Of a DNA stretch of 64,000 nucleotides, positions 1 through 8,357 are shown one piece after another. Numbering within the stretch: the first letter of the stretch is position 1; each line of letters starts with the position of its first letter. The position numbers and the translations under genes are program-made. A model generated the notes under the pieces. That model was not told the DNA's origin and did not search any database. It was given only the letters and a program-made list of their open reading frames with translations. Source of the stretch: Galbibacter pacificus (lineage in GTDB: Bacteria; Bacteroidota; Bacteroidia; Flavobacteriales; Flavobacteriaceae). The stretch covers positions 930,001-994,000 of the forward strand of contig NZ_JAQSVC010000001.1 in the NCBI RefSeq assembly GCF_029603165.1, in the 5' to 3' direction.

Positions 1-1560
1 TGGGACCGTGTATTTGTAATATACGATGCCATCCAGATGGGTATTCCGTTAAGCCGTATACACGAAATTACCAAAATAGACATGTGGTTCTTGAGGCAAT
101 ATGAAGAACTGCATTTCCTTGAAAAAGAAATATCTACGCATACTATAGAAACCTTGCCCAAAAGCTTGTTGCTGGAAGCAAAACAAAAAGGCTTTGCCGA
201 CAGGCAAATAGCACACATGCTTAATTGTTGGGAAAGCGAAGTGCATACCAAGCGCGACGAACTTAACATAAACAGGATCTATAAATTGGTAGATACCTGT
301 GCTGCCGAATTTAAGGCCATGACGCCATATTATTACTCAACTTTTGAAGATGAAGTTGAAACGGCCGACGGAAAACGTTTTTCGGATAACGAAAGTATAG
401 TTTCCGATAAAAAGAAAATTGTGGTTCTTGGCTCTGGACCAAATAGAATAGGACAGGGAATTGAGTTTGATTACTGTTGCGTGCACGGGGTATTGGCTTC
501 TGCCGAATGTGGCTACGAAACCATTATGATAAACTGTAACCCGGAAACAGTTTCAACCGATTTTGATACGGCCGATAAATTGTACTTCGAACCCGTTTTC
601 TGGGAACACATCTACGATATCATCCGTCATGAAAAACCAGAAGGGGTAATTGTTCAACTTGGGGGGCAAACGGCACTTAAATTGGCAGAAAAACTGGATA
701 AATACGGAATTAAAATTATCGGGACCAGTTTTGAATCTTTAGATTTGGCCGAAGACAGAGGAAGTTTTTCAACATTGCTTAAAGAGAACAATATTCCTTA
801 TCCGGAATTTGGCGTGGCCGAAACCGCCGATGAAGCTCTTGCCTTGGCCGATGAGCTCGATTTTCCAATCTTGGTAAGACCTTCATACGTATTGGGTGGA
901 CAGGGAATGAAAATTGTAATCAACAAAAAAGAATTGGAAGAACACGTGGTAGATTTGTTGAGAAAAATACCAAATAACAAATTGCTCTTGGACCACTACC
1001 TTGATGGCGCCATTGAAGCTGAAGCCGATGCGATTTGCGACGGGGAAGATGTGTACATTATTGGAATTATGGAACATATTGAACCGTGTGGTATTCACTC
1101 TGGAGACTCCAACGCAACCTTGCCGCCATTCAACATAGGCGACTTGGTATTGGAGCAGATTAAAGACCATACCAGAAAAATTGCCTTGGCACTAAATACA
1201 GTTGGGCTAATCAATATCCAGTTTGCCATTAAAGATGATAAGGTGTACATTATTGAAGCCAACCCACGCGCTTCCAGAACGGTGCCGTTTATTGCAAAAG
1301 CATATAAAGAACCGTACGTAAACTATGCTACCAAAGTAATGTTGGGCGAGAAAAAGATAAAGGACTTTAATTTCAACCCGAAATTAGAAGGATATGCCAT
1401 AAAGCAACCGGTATTCTCTTTCAATAAGTTCCCGAACGTTAATAAAACATTGGGTCCCGAAATGAAAAGTACAGGAGAAAGCATTTTGTTTATCGATAGT
1501 TTAAGAGACGATGATTTCTACGATTTATACCAAAGAAGAAAAATGTATTTAAGTAAGTAA
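1..1560 (+). CDS. carB: Carbamoyl-phosphate synthase large subunit, 3' part (cut by window edge)
   Basis: Makes carbamoyl phosphate from bicarbonate, glutamine-derived ammonia and 2 ATP for pyrimidine and arginine synthesis. The reading frame is open from base 1, so the apparent ATG at 37 is internal. The visible 519 residues cover the oligomerisation region (IHEITKID..FLRQ) and the second ATP-grasp half: the VLGSGPNRIGQGIEFDY motif, the INCNPETVSTDFD motif, VRPSYVLGGQGM and EANPRASRTVPF. The protein stops about 25 residues after GPEMKSTGES. In Escherichia coli CarB this point is followed by a roughly 140-residue MGS-like allosteric domain, which is absent here. A hairpin terminator follows. 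Identity is certain; the 5' half lies outside the window. Confidence 0.97.
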   Translation, partial: WDRVFVIYDAIQMGIPLSRIHEITKIDMWFLRQYEELHFLEKEISTHTIETLPKSLLLEAKQKGFADRQIAHMLNCWESEVHTKRDELNINRIYKLVDTCAAEFKAMTPYYYSTFEDEVETADGKRFSDNESIVSDKKKIVVLGSGPNRIGQGIEFDYCCVHGVLASAECGYETIMINCNPETVSTDFDTADKLYFEPVFWEHIYDIIRHEKPEGVIVQLGGQTALKLAEKLDKYGIKIIGTSFESLDLAEDRGSFSTLLKENNIPYPEFGVAETADEALALADELDFPILVRPSYVLGGQGMKIVINKKELEEHVVDLLRKIPNNKLLLDHYLDGAIEAEADAICDGEDVYIIGIMEHIEPCGIHSGDSNATLPPFNIGDLVLEQIKDHTRKIALALNTVGLINIQFAIKDDKVYIIEANPRASRTVPFIAKAYKEPYVNYATKVMLGEKKIKDFNFNPKLEGYAIKQPVFSFNKFPNVNKTLGPEMKSTGESILFIDSLRDDDFYDLYQRRKMYLSK

Positions 1561-1593
1561 AATACATTTTTGCTAATGGTTTGATAAAAATGC

Positions 1594-1626
1594 AAAGCTG
1601 CTAAAGAAATTTGGCAGCTTTTTTTG
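1594..1626 (+). terminator. Intrinsic terminator after carB
   Basis: AAAGCTGC (1594-1601) pairs with GCAGCTTT (1614-1621), followed by a T run. It lies 34 bases after the carB stop and just before the end of the convergent DUF3307 gene. Confidence 0.8.
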
Positions 1627-1645
1627 TTCTAAAATTATTGCAATA

Positions 1646-2350
1646 TCAAGAAAAGAAAATAAACAGGAGGGAAGCCATAATAGCAATTCCAAAACTAAGA
1701 AGCGTACCAATTAATATATATTCGGTTAGTTTGCGGTCTTTGGCTTCGGTAAGGTCGCTAAACCTAAAAATAGACTTTGCGGCAATTAAAAAGCCCACGC
1801 CTTCCCAATGGTTAGTAACTATAAAAACAAAAACCAGTAAACGTTCCAGCATTCCTATGTATTTTCCAGCATTTTCAAGAGAGTCGCCCTTGTCCATTTC
1901 GGTTTTAGGCGTGTAAATAGAAATAAGGGTTTTAATGATAATGGAAGTTGGGTGCGTTAAAAATATAATCGAAGAAACAATCAACAGAAATTGTTTCCCA
2001 AAAATGTCTTCAATAGTTATAGCTGATGGATTATTGAGCAGGCAAATAATTAAAATGACGGCTATATGTAAAATTTGGTCTACAAAAAAAAGGAGCCTTT
2101 TATTATTTTCTGTCTGAAATAAAAGCTTTCCCGCATCAATAAAAAAATGAGAAATACCTATAATCAATGGGATGTACCATAAATTTATATCCCAAACAAA
2201 TAGTGCTGCCAGTACACTATGAAGCAATACATGCAAATAAAGTTTTCCCGAACGTAATTTTTTTTCCTCTTTTTCAGCGACCCATTTTTTAGACTGAAAA
2301 GTAAAATCTCCTAATAAATGTGCTAAGAATAGCTTTAAAAACAACTCCAT
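1646..2350 (-). CDS. DUF3307 family membrane protein
   Basis: A 234-residue multi-pass membrane protein that begins with the DUF3307 signature (F..HLLGDFTFQS..W...K). The HLLGDF and later SHFFIDAGK segments carry the conserved charged residues of the family, set in hydrophobic helices (about residues 40-60, 62-80, 90-110, 118-140, 170-190, 210-232). No biochemical function is established for the family. The gene starts 10 bases after the satD-like stop on the same strand, so the two are probably cotranscribed. SatD-like and DUF3307 genes commonly sit side by side in Bacteroidetes. Confidence 0.85.
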   Translation of the reverse strand: MELFLKLFLAHLLGDFTFQSKKWVAEKEEKKLRSGKLYLHVLLHSVLAALFVWDINLWYIPLIIGISHFFIDAGKLLFQTENNKRLLFFVDQILHIAVILIICLLNNPSAITIEDIFGKQFLLIVSSIIFLTHPTSIIIKTLISIYTPKTEMDKGDSLENAGKYIGMLERLLVFVFIVTNHWEGVGFLIAAKSIFRFSDLTEAKDRKLTEYILIGTLLSFGIAIMASLLFIFFS

Positions 2351-2360
2351 TTTTAATGTT

Positions 2361-2969
2361 TTATAAAATGCCTATTTTTTTTCGGTACATACAGTCCAGT
2401 TCCATAATCTCATCAAAAGAAGCCCTTTTTAAATGTTCACTAACAGTATTTTGTTTAATGCCTATTAATTGTCCAATAGCATTCTGTGATAAATTTGGGT
2501 TTTCAATGCTTATCTTAACAATCTCGGCAGAACTTTTTGTCCAATTATCCATGGCTATTAATGCAAGCTTGAAATATAAGTTTAGTTCATCGTCAAGTTC
2601 TTTGTGGTCCGTCTTTATGGCCAAATTAATCTTTTGTTCTTTAAGGGTCTCGAATTTTTCTCCCGAATATATAAAGGCAGAACCATTCGATTCGGATATG
2701 CTTGCAGCATCGTGCGTTTTTTCCCCAATGCCAATAGCCATACGCACATCGAGCTCTTTTATTTTTTTTACTGTAGATTTTATCAATGTTGCCATTAAAA
2801 ACGTTTCCCGAATGTCTTTTATTTCAATTTGAAAACTATCGCCCCTATATATCTCCCAATCCCGGTTAGATGCTATGCCAACAAACACTTTTTTTAGTGG
2901 CTCAAGCCATTCTTCCGGATTTTTTATATTTCTGGAACTTATAATGTCACCTGTTATAACGCTTGTCAT
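2361..2969 (-). CDS. SatD-like protein with C-terminal helix-turn-helix
   Basis: A 202-residue soluble protein resembling the SatD family (named from streptococcal acid-tolerance genes). The N-terminus, MTSVITGDIISSRN, followed by a YRGDSFQIE stretch near residue 43 and RMAIGIGE near residue 76, matches the family core, which resembles a nucleotide-cyclase/ferredoxin-like fold. Residues about 155-190 (NPNLSQNAIGQLIGIKQNTVSEHLKRA) form a clear helix-turn-helix. The gene is first in a two-gene operon with the DUF3307 gene. Directly upstream lie four palindromes spaced exactly 28 bases apart, so I infer autoregulation by this HTH. The molecular role is unknown. Confidence 0.8.
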   Translation of the reverse strand: MTSVITGDIISSRNIKNPEEWLEPLKKVFVGIASNRDWEIYRGDSFQIEIKDIRETFLMATLIKSTVKKIKELDVRMAIGIGEKTHDAASISESNGSAFIYSGEKFETLKEQKINLAIKTDHKELDDELNLYFKLALIAMDNWTKSSAEIVKISIENPNLSQNAIGQLIGIKQNTVSEHLKRASFDEIMELDCMYRKKIGIL

Positions 2970-2990
2970 CTTTTAATAAAGCTATAATTT

Positions 2991-3092
2991 ATTGGGTTAT
3001 TACCCGATGTTATCAAATATCGTCTTTTTAAACGATAATTCCAAATATCGTCTTTTTAGGCGATAATTATAAATATCGTCTTTTCAAACGAT
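2991..3092 (-). promoter_or_regulatory. Array of four palindromic operator-like sites, 28-base period
   Basis: Three near-identical 18-base palindromes of the form ATCGTCTTTTTAAACGAT start at 3019, 3047 and 3075. A degenerate fourth, itself palindromic (ATTGGGTTATTACCCGAT), starts at 2991 exactly in phase. The array fills most of the 127 bases between the thioesterase stop and the satD-like start. It is the natural control region of the satD-DUF3307 operon. Seen directly: sequence, symmetry and spacing. Inferred: that it is a binding array for the SatD-like HTH. Confidence 0.75.
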
Positions 3093-3096
3093 GTGT

Positions 3097-3648
3097 TTAT
3101 ATGTCAATCTGAACATTATAACCTTCTAGCTCATGGACAAGTTGATTCACGGTATAGTCAAGCTGATTGGCATATGCGGTACGCTCTTTGCGCAACTGCA
3201 TTCTTTTAATGCTTTTGAAAAATCGTTTTATATCGTTTTCAGATTCCAGGATAAGTCCGGGAACCTTCACGCTTTTTCCTTCACTATCTTTGGCAACCAT
3301 TGTAAAATAAGAGGAATTACAGTGTTTTACAACGCCGGTTTGTATGTTTTCGGCCTCTACCCGAATGCCAATTACAATAGACGTGTTACCAACAAAATTT
3401 ACGGAAGCTTTCATGGTAACCAATTCCCCAATTTCAATAGGTTTTAAAAAATCCACCGTATCTACAGATGCAGTTACGCAATACGAACCACAGTGTTTGG
3501 AGGCACATGCAAAGGCAATTTGGTCTAAAAGCGATAGAATAAATCCACCGTGAATTTTTCCGCTAAAATTAGAATGCGAAGGCAACATTAATTCGGATAT
3601 TTCAATCCTGGAAGCCGAAACAGGTTTAAATTTTGGTGTCATATTCAT
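3097..3648 (-). CDS. Acyl-CoA thioesterase (hotdog fold, YciA-like)
   Basis: Hydrolyses acyl-CoA thioesters in the cytoplasm; the acyl preference cannot be read from sequence. The 183 residues contain the hotdog signature around residues 24-45 (NFSGKIHGGFILSLLDQIAF) with the helix Asp used as the general base in this family, and a second strand set TASVDTVDFLKPIEIGELV. A C-terminal charged extension of about 50 residues follows the hotdog core. Two close in-frame Met codons (residues 1 and 3) leave the exact start open. The gene follows rmuC by 20 bases on the same strand. Confidence 0.9.
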   Translation of the reverse strand: MNMTPKFKPVSASRIEISELMLPSHSNFSGKIHGGFILSLLDQIAFACASKHCGSYCVTASVDTVDFLKPIEIGELVTMKASVNFVGNTSIVIGIRVEAENIQTGVVKHCNSSYFTMVAKDSEGKSVKVPGLILESENDIKRFFKSIKRMQLRKERTAYANQLDYTVNQLVHELEGYNVQIDI

Positions 3649-3668
3649 GAAGGTTGATAGTTGTCTAC

Positions 3669-5030
3669 TTACAATAATTTCTCTTGTGGGTTTTCGGGCA
3701 ATTCATCTTCATCATCTATTTCAGAGGCTCTGTTTAGCCATTTTTGGTCTATTTGCTTGCTAGCCTTGGCACCTAGTTTTTTCAATTTTTCTACACGCGT
3801 AAGCAGGTTTCCTTTCCCGGTTAGTTTGGTCATGGACGAAGAGTAGGTGTTTTGTACCGTTTGTAGCTGCTTGCCCACTTTTTCAAGATCGTCCAGCAGG
3901 TTTTTAAACTGGTCGTATAACCGGCCGGCCTGTGTGGCAATATCCAATGCGTTTTTATGCTGTTTGTCGTTTTGCCACATGCTGTCAATGGTACGCAATG
4001 TTGCCAATAATGTAGAAGGGGTAACAATAACTATGTTTTTTTCAAAGGCCATGTTGTACAATTGGGGCTCTTCTTGAGAGGCTGTAGCAAACGCGGGCTC
4101 CAGCGGTATAAAGAGTAGTACAAAATCAGGGCTTTCAATTTTATAGAGCTCGTGGTAATTTTTGGCACTTAATTGGTCTACGTGTTTTTTTATGGAGTTT
4201 ACGTGCTCTTTGAGCAGTGCGGGCTTGAGCATTTCATCTTCTTCATTTACAAAGCGCTCATAAGCAATTAAAGATACTTTAGAATCGACAATCATTTTTT
4301 TATTGTCCGGTAAGTGGATAATTACATCTGGCAATACACGTTTTCCTTCATCTGTGGTAAAACTATTCTGTACAGTATATTCACTCCCTTTTTCTAGTCC
4401 AGATTTTTCAAGTACGCGCTCCAAAACCAATTCGCCCCAGTTTCCCTGCATTTTGGTGTCGCCCTTTAGTGCTTTGGTAAGGTTAGAGGCTTCTTTTGTA
4501 ATTTGTAGGTTTAGCTCCTGCAAATGCTTTAATTGTTGTTGCAATGCCGAGTGGCGTGTAATGCTCTCTTTATTGCTGTCTTCTACACGTTTTTCAAAAA
4601 ATTGAATTTTCTCTTGAAGCGGACTCAAAATATTTTTTATGTTCTCTTTGTTCTGAAGTGTAAATTTCTCCGATTTTTCTTCAAGAATTCGATTGGCTAA
4701 AATCTGAAAATCCTTTGTGAATTTTTCCTGTAATTTTTCCACTTCGGCTTTTTGTTCCCTGTTTTTTTCCATTAGGTTGTCAAAATCTACTTCCTTTTTA
4801 GAAAATTGTATGGCAAGGCTGTCTTTTTCGTTCCTCAACTGTTCTTTTGCGGCAATTTCTTTTTCAACCTCATTCTGTAGATTGGTTATATTGTGCAGTA
4901 ACTGGGTTTCCCGCTCCTGAAATGTACTTTCATTCCCTTTGTTTTTTAATTTTTGTATGTAAATACCTAAAAAAGCACCAAGAATGGTAGAAATAAATGC
5001 AGTGAAAATTAAAATAAGATTTTCGGTCAT
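3669..5030 (-). CDS. rmuC: DNA recombination protein RmuC
   Basis: RmuC limits inversions at short inverted repeats and has a PD-(D/E)XK-type nuclease fold. The 453-residue protein has an N-terminal membrane anchor (residues 5-25, ILIFTAFISTILGAFLGIYI), a long coiled coil (about 30-185) and the RmuC domain (about 190-390) with GNWGELVLERVLEKSGLEKG, PDVIIHLPDNKKMIVDSKVSL and VTPSTLLATLRTI. Length and order match the family. It is divergent from the PUL regulator across about 140 bases and is followed closely by the thioesterase. Confidence 0.95.
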   Translation of the reverse strand: MTENLILIFTAFISTILGAFLGIYIQKLKNKGNESTFQERETQLLHNITNLQNEVEKEIAAKEQLRNEKDSLAIQFSKKEVDFDNLMEKNREQKAEVEKLQEKFTKDFQILANRILEEKSEKFTLQNKENIKNILSPLQEKIQFFEKRVEDSNKESITRHSALQQQLKHLQELNLQITKEASNLTKALKGDTKMQGNWGELVLERVLEKSGLEKGSEYTVQNSFTTDEGKRVLPDVIIHLPDNKKMIVDSKVSLIAYERFVNEEDEMLKPALLKEHVNSIKKHVDQLSAKNYHELYKIESPDFVLLFIPLEPAFATASQEEPQLYNMAFEKNIVIVTPSTLLATLRTIDSMWQNDKQHKNALDIATQAGRLYDQFKNLLDDLEKVGKQLQTVQNTYSSSMTKLTGKGNLLTRVEKLKKLGAKASKQIDQKWLNRASEIDDEDELPENPQEKLL

Positions 5031-5170
5031 TATATGTATTTTCGTTTAAAATTTTGTGTTGAACAGAATTGATGTAAAGATAAAAGAAACGCTTCTATTT
5101 TAAGGCCTCAACAAAAAACAATTGATAATTGTACTCGAAAGTAGTATTTTAAAAGAAATTTCACTTAAAG

Positions 5171-7969
5171 ATGTTTGTTAGTAAATTCTATAAGGTATTT
5201 TATTCTGTATGGCTGTTTTTGTCGTTTTTCATGGTAAATGGCCAGCACAGACCTCCAATACATAATTTTAACGTTCATGATTACGAAGCCGGAATTCAAA
5301 ACTGGGGCATAACTTATGGAGACAATAATATTTATGTGGCCAATAATGAAGGTTTGCTGGAATTTGATGGCATTCAATGGCGGTTTTATGAACTCCCTAA
5401 TAAAACTATAGTCCGTTCGGTTGCTTATATTGACAAAAAGATTTATACAGGCTCTTATGAAGAATTTGGTTACTGGGAAAAAACTTCAACGGGCCAATTA
5501 AAATATTACAGTTTAAGCGAAAAAATCGAGGCTAAAAATATAGAAACCGAATCCATTTGGGGAATTTATCAATATAAAGATGCAATTATATTTAAATCCT
5601 TCAGCAGTCTTTTTATCTACAGGAACGGTAAAATAGAAGTTATCAAGCCTGGAACTACAATTATGGGCGCCAATGTGGCCAATGGCCATTTTTATGTCTT
5701 TGGAAGGGAAAAAGGAATTTACGAGCTGGTTGATTTTCATTTAATCCTTTTAAAAGAAACCGAGGCGTTAAAAAACTACAAAGTCCAAACCGTAAATGCC
5801 ATTTCCAGCAATGAGGTGTTAATAGGGACTTCCTTAAATGGCTGTTTTATATGGGACGGTAAATTGCTAAGACCTTGGAACCATCCTTTTAATGCTATTT
5901 CAAAGCAAAATCAGCTTAATAAAATTACGATAAGCAAGGATTTTATTTTTATGGGCACCATTAAAAACGGGGTATATGTATTCAATATAAAATCGCAACG
6001 CTATTACAACTTAAATGTTCAAAACGGGCTACAGAACAATACGGTACTTGGCAGTGTTTTTAACGAGCGTGGAATGTTATGGCTGTCGTTGGACAATGGA
6101 GTCTCTGCTATTCCCATACATTTTAATGCTTATTACCTAAATCCATCAAAAGAAGACATTGGCGGAGTGTACGACATGGTTGTTTATAATGGCGATACTT
6201 ACATTGCTACCAATACAGGAGTGTATGTGAGCGGGGACAACGGGATTAGCTTTATAGATGGTTCGCAAGGCCATATTTGGGACTTGACATTGGTTGGCGA
6301 TGTAATAGTTTGCGGCCATAATTTAGGGACCTATCAAATTAAAAATAAAAAATGGGAAAGTATTTCGCCTCAAAACGGCGGTTATGTTTTTAGGGAAATC
6401 AAAGGCCGTCCAGATACTTACGTACAAGGAAATTACTCAGGATTGACCTTGTATACCAAAAGAGATAACAGTTGGGAAGCAATTAATATTGAAGGAATAG
6501 ACTTTCCTGTTAAAAGGCTGGTTTTTGAGAAAGACCACATAGCATGGGTGGCACATGCATATAAAGGTGTTTTCCGGATTCATTTTTCTGAAGATTATAA
6601 AAAAATAACCAAAATAGAAAAGCAGTATACTAAGGATTTTGCAAATAGCTACATGATAAAGCTCTTTAAAATAGAAGGGCAAATAGCTTTTTACAACGAA
6701 AAAGAATGGCTTGTATACAATCCTTTAGAAGAAAAAATAGTTCCTTTTGAATCGTTAAATACTATTTTGGGCAAGGACAAGGATGCTTACCCGATAACCG
6801 ATCAGGATATTGAACCCATTGTGTTTAAAAAATCGGACGGGACGCTCTTTGTAAGGGAAGACCTTAATAGTCGAGACTCTCAATTTTACCTGCCACTTCG
6901 CTATTACAACAACAGACTTTTAAAAAACGACGAAAAAGCAATTGTGGTAAACGATTCTTTAATACAGATAGCTCTTTATAATGATATTTTGGCAATCAAC
7001 CCTCAAAAAATAACAGCCGGCAGCGCTCCTTTTAAGCCAAAAATAAACAGGATACTAAAAAATGGAACCCCGCAGCCATTAGATACCGTTTTTTCATTAA
7101 AGCAGCGTGATACTATAATAGTCGAAACATCCGTTCCTTTTTTATCAAACAATACTATTGTTTATTCATTGTCAGATGATGTAGAAACCGATTACAGGAA
7201 AGTTCCCAATGGTAAGATCATGCTCACCAACCTGCCTTTTGGCGAGACCAAATTAAATATAAATTCCATGGTCAAGGCCAAAATATCCAATTTGGGAGTT
7301 TCCATACCCATACAAACAAAAAAGCCCTGGTACATGGGTGTCTGGGGAATAATATTGTTAATGGTTATATTGGCCGCACTTACTTTTTTTGTGGTCACTA
7401 TTAACAAATATATGCTTATTAGGCACAAAAAATATCTCGAAGATCAGTTTGAGCACGAAAAAGAACTAAACCGAAAAGAAGAAGCGCTCCGTCACGAGAA
7501 AAAGTTAAACGAACTGCAAAAAAAGCAACACGACCTGGAACTGAAGGGCAAAACAAAAGAGCTGGCAAATACGGCCCTTGAAATGACCAAAAAGAACGAG
7601 ATTTTGATGAAGCTCAAAGATGAACTGCTCTATTTTAAATCAGAAATTATAGACAAGGTACGTTATAATAAACTACTTAAAAGCGTAGACCGAAATATAA
7701 ATAATGCCAACGATTGGGAAATATTCGAATCCAATTTTAATGAAATACATGATTCCTTTTTCAAAAACTTATTGAAAAAACATCCGGATGTGCTAACTTC
7801 AAAAGATCTTAAATTATGTGCCTATTTAAAGATGAACTTATCCAGTAAGGAAATAGCGCCATTGATGAGCATATCGGTAAGGGGAGTTGAAATTCACAGA
7901 TATCGTTTAAGAAAAAAACTAGAGTTATCTTCCGAACAAAATATAAATGAATATTTAATGAATGTATAA
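5171..7969 (+). CDS. PUL regulator: propeller sensor, Y_Y_Y domain, one TM, LuxR-type HTH
   Basis: Likely a membrane-spanning, one-polypeptide sugar sensor and transcription factor. The 932 residues comprise a signal peptide or anchor (1-24), repeated two-component-regulator-type propeller blades (about 30-630; repeats such as IWGIYQYKD, GVYVFNIKS, GMLWLSLDNG), a Y_Y_Y-like domain (about 635-715), a single membrane helix (about 721-747), a charged coiled coil (about 750-830) and a LuxR/GerE-like HTH at the C-terminus (about 876-932, LTSKDLKLCAYLKMNLSSKEIA..). There is no histidine kinase or receiver domain, unlike the hybrid two-component systems of many Bacteroides PULs. It stands immediately upstream of SusC on the same strand, which predicts that it controls the locus, perhaps through the ACTACATC boxes at 8172-8316. 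Confidence 0.88.
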   Translation: MFVSKFYKVFYSVWLFLSFFMVNGQHRPPIHNFNVHDYEAGIQNWGITYGDNNIYVANNEGLLEFDGIQWRFYELPNKTIVRSVAYIDKKIYTGSYEEFGYWEKTSTGQLKYYSLSEKIEAKNIETESIWGIYQYKDAIIFKSFSSLFIYRNGKIEVIKPGTTIMGANVANGHFYVFGREKGIYELVDFHLILLKETEALKNYKVQTVNAISSNEVLIGTSLNGCFIWDGKLLRPWNHPFNAISKQNQLNKITISKDFIFMGTIKNGVYVFNIKSQRYYNLNVQNGLQNNTVLGSVFNERGMLWLSLDNGVSAIPIHFNAYYLNPSKEDIGGVYDMVVYNGDTYIATNTGVYVSGDNGISFIDGSQGHIWDLTLVGDVIVCGHNLGTYQIKNKKWESISPQNGGYVFREIKGRPDTYVQGNYSGLTLYTKRDNSWEAINIEGIDFPVKRLVFEKDHIAWVAHAYKGVFRIHFSEDYKKITKIEKQYTKDFANSYMIKLFKIEGQIAFYNEKEWLVYNPLEEKIVPFESLNTILGKDKDAYPITDQDIEPIVFKKSDGTLFVREDLNSRDSQFYLPLRYYNNRLLKNDEKAIVVNDSLIQIALYNDILAINPQKITAGSAPFKPKINRILKNGTPQPLDTVFSLKQRDTIIVETSVPFLSNNTIVYSLSDDVETDYRKVPNGKIMLTNLPFGETKLNINSMVKAKISNLGVSIPIQTKKPWYMGVWGIILLMVILAALTFFVVTINKYMLIRHKKYLEDQFEHEKELNRKEEALRHEKKLNELQKKQHDLELKGKTKELANTALEMTKKNEILMKLKDELLYFKSEIIDKVRYNKLLKSVDRNINNANDWEIFESNFNEIHDSFFKNLLKKHPDVLTSKDLKLCAYLKMNLSSKEIAPLMSISVRGVEIHRYRLRKKLELSSEQNINEYLMNV

Positions 7970-8171
7970 GGTATTTTAGCTTAATACTTAAAATAAAAAC
8001 AGCCAAAATTGCTTATATTTAAGGAGCCAAAGGGAATAAAGCAATATGTTTTTCGGTCTTATAAAAATTGTTTTAACGAAATTTGAATTGATTAAATCAT
8101 AAAATTTTAAGTTTTAAGCGATAATTTGATAAAAAATGGCATTGTAAATTAATGTTTTGCCAATACAAAAA

Positions 8172-8190
8172 TACATCATTACTACATCAT
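8172..8190 (+). promoter_or_regulatory. Two direct TACATCAT half-sites one helical turn apart
   Basis: TACATCAT occurs at 8172-8179 and 8183-8190, period 11, in the 388-base gap between the PUL regulator and SusC. The second copy is preceded by AC, giving ACTACATC, identical to one arm of the perfect palindrome at 8301. The rest of the gap is AT-rich; the only other structure I see is an AAACACT..AGTGTTT hairpin near 8242-8263. Confidence 0.5.
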
Positions 8191-8300
8191 ATTTAGTTTT
8201 CCCATCCTACATTTTATTTTTAACATGCTTTAAATTGCTGAAAACACTAGGATTTTCAGTGTTTAATATGTTTGATGTATTCAAGGTGAGGTATAATTTT

Positions 8301-8316
8301 ACTACATCGATGTAGT
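8301..8316. promoter_or_regulatory. Perfect 16-base palindrome upstream of SusC (candidate operator)
   Basis: ACTACATCGATGTAGT is a perfect palindrome ending 41 bases before the SusC start. It lies just upstream of a -7-like box, where an activator would be expected to contact polymerase. Its half-site recurs at 8181-8188. The neighbouring LuxR-type HTH regulator is the obvious candidate binder; this is inference. Confidence 0.6.
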
Positions 8317-8322
8317 TTGTGA

Positions 8323-8330
8323 TAATTTTA
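8323..8330 (+). promoter_or_regulatory. Candidate Bacteroidetes -7 box for the susC operon
   Basis: TAATTTTA resembles the TAnnTTTG -7 consensus at seven of eight positions and lies 28 bases before the SusC ATG, directly after the palindromic site. No convincing TTTG -33 box was identified, as expected for an activator-dependent promoter. Confidence 0.3.
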
Positions 8331-8357
8331 AGAAGCTAACTTTAATATGTAAGAGTA

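Noticed and set aside
2991-3092. Possible short CRISPR array (regular 28-base period)
   Set aside because: Each 18-base unit is a palindrome and the 10-base intervals are AT-rich and partly conserved; no spacer-sized variable segments and no cas genes.
5171-7969. Hybrid two-component sensor
   Set aside because: Propeller and Y_Y_Y parts are present but no histidine kinase, ATPase or receiver motif follows; the coiled coil leads directly to a LuxR-type HTH.
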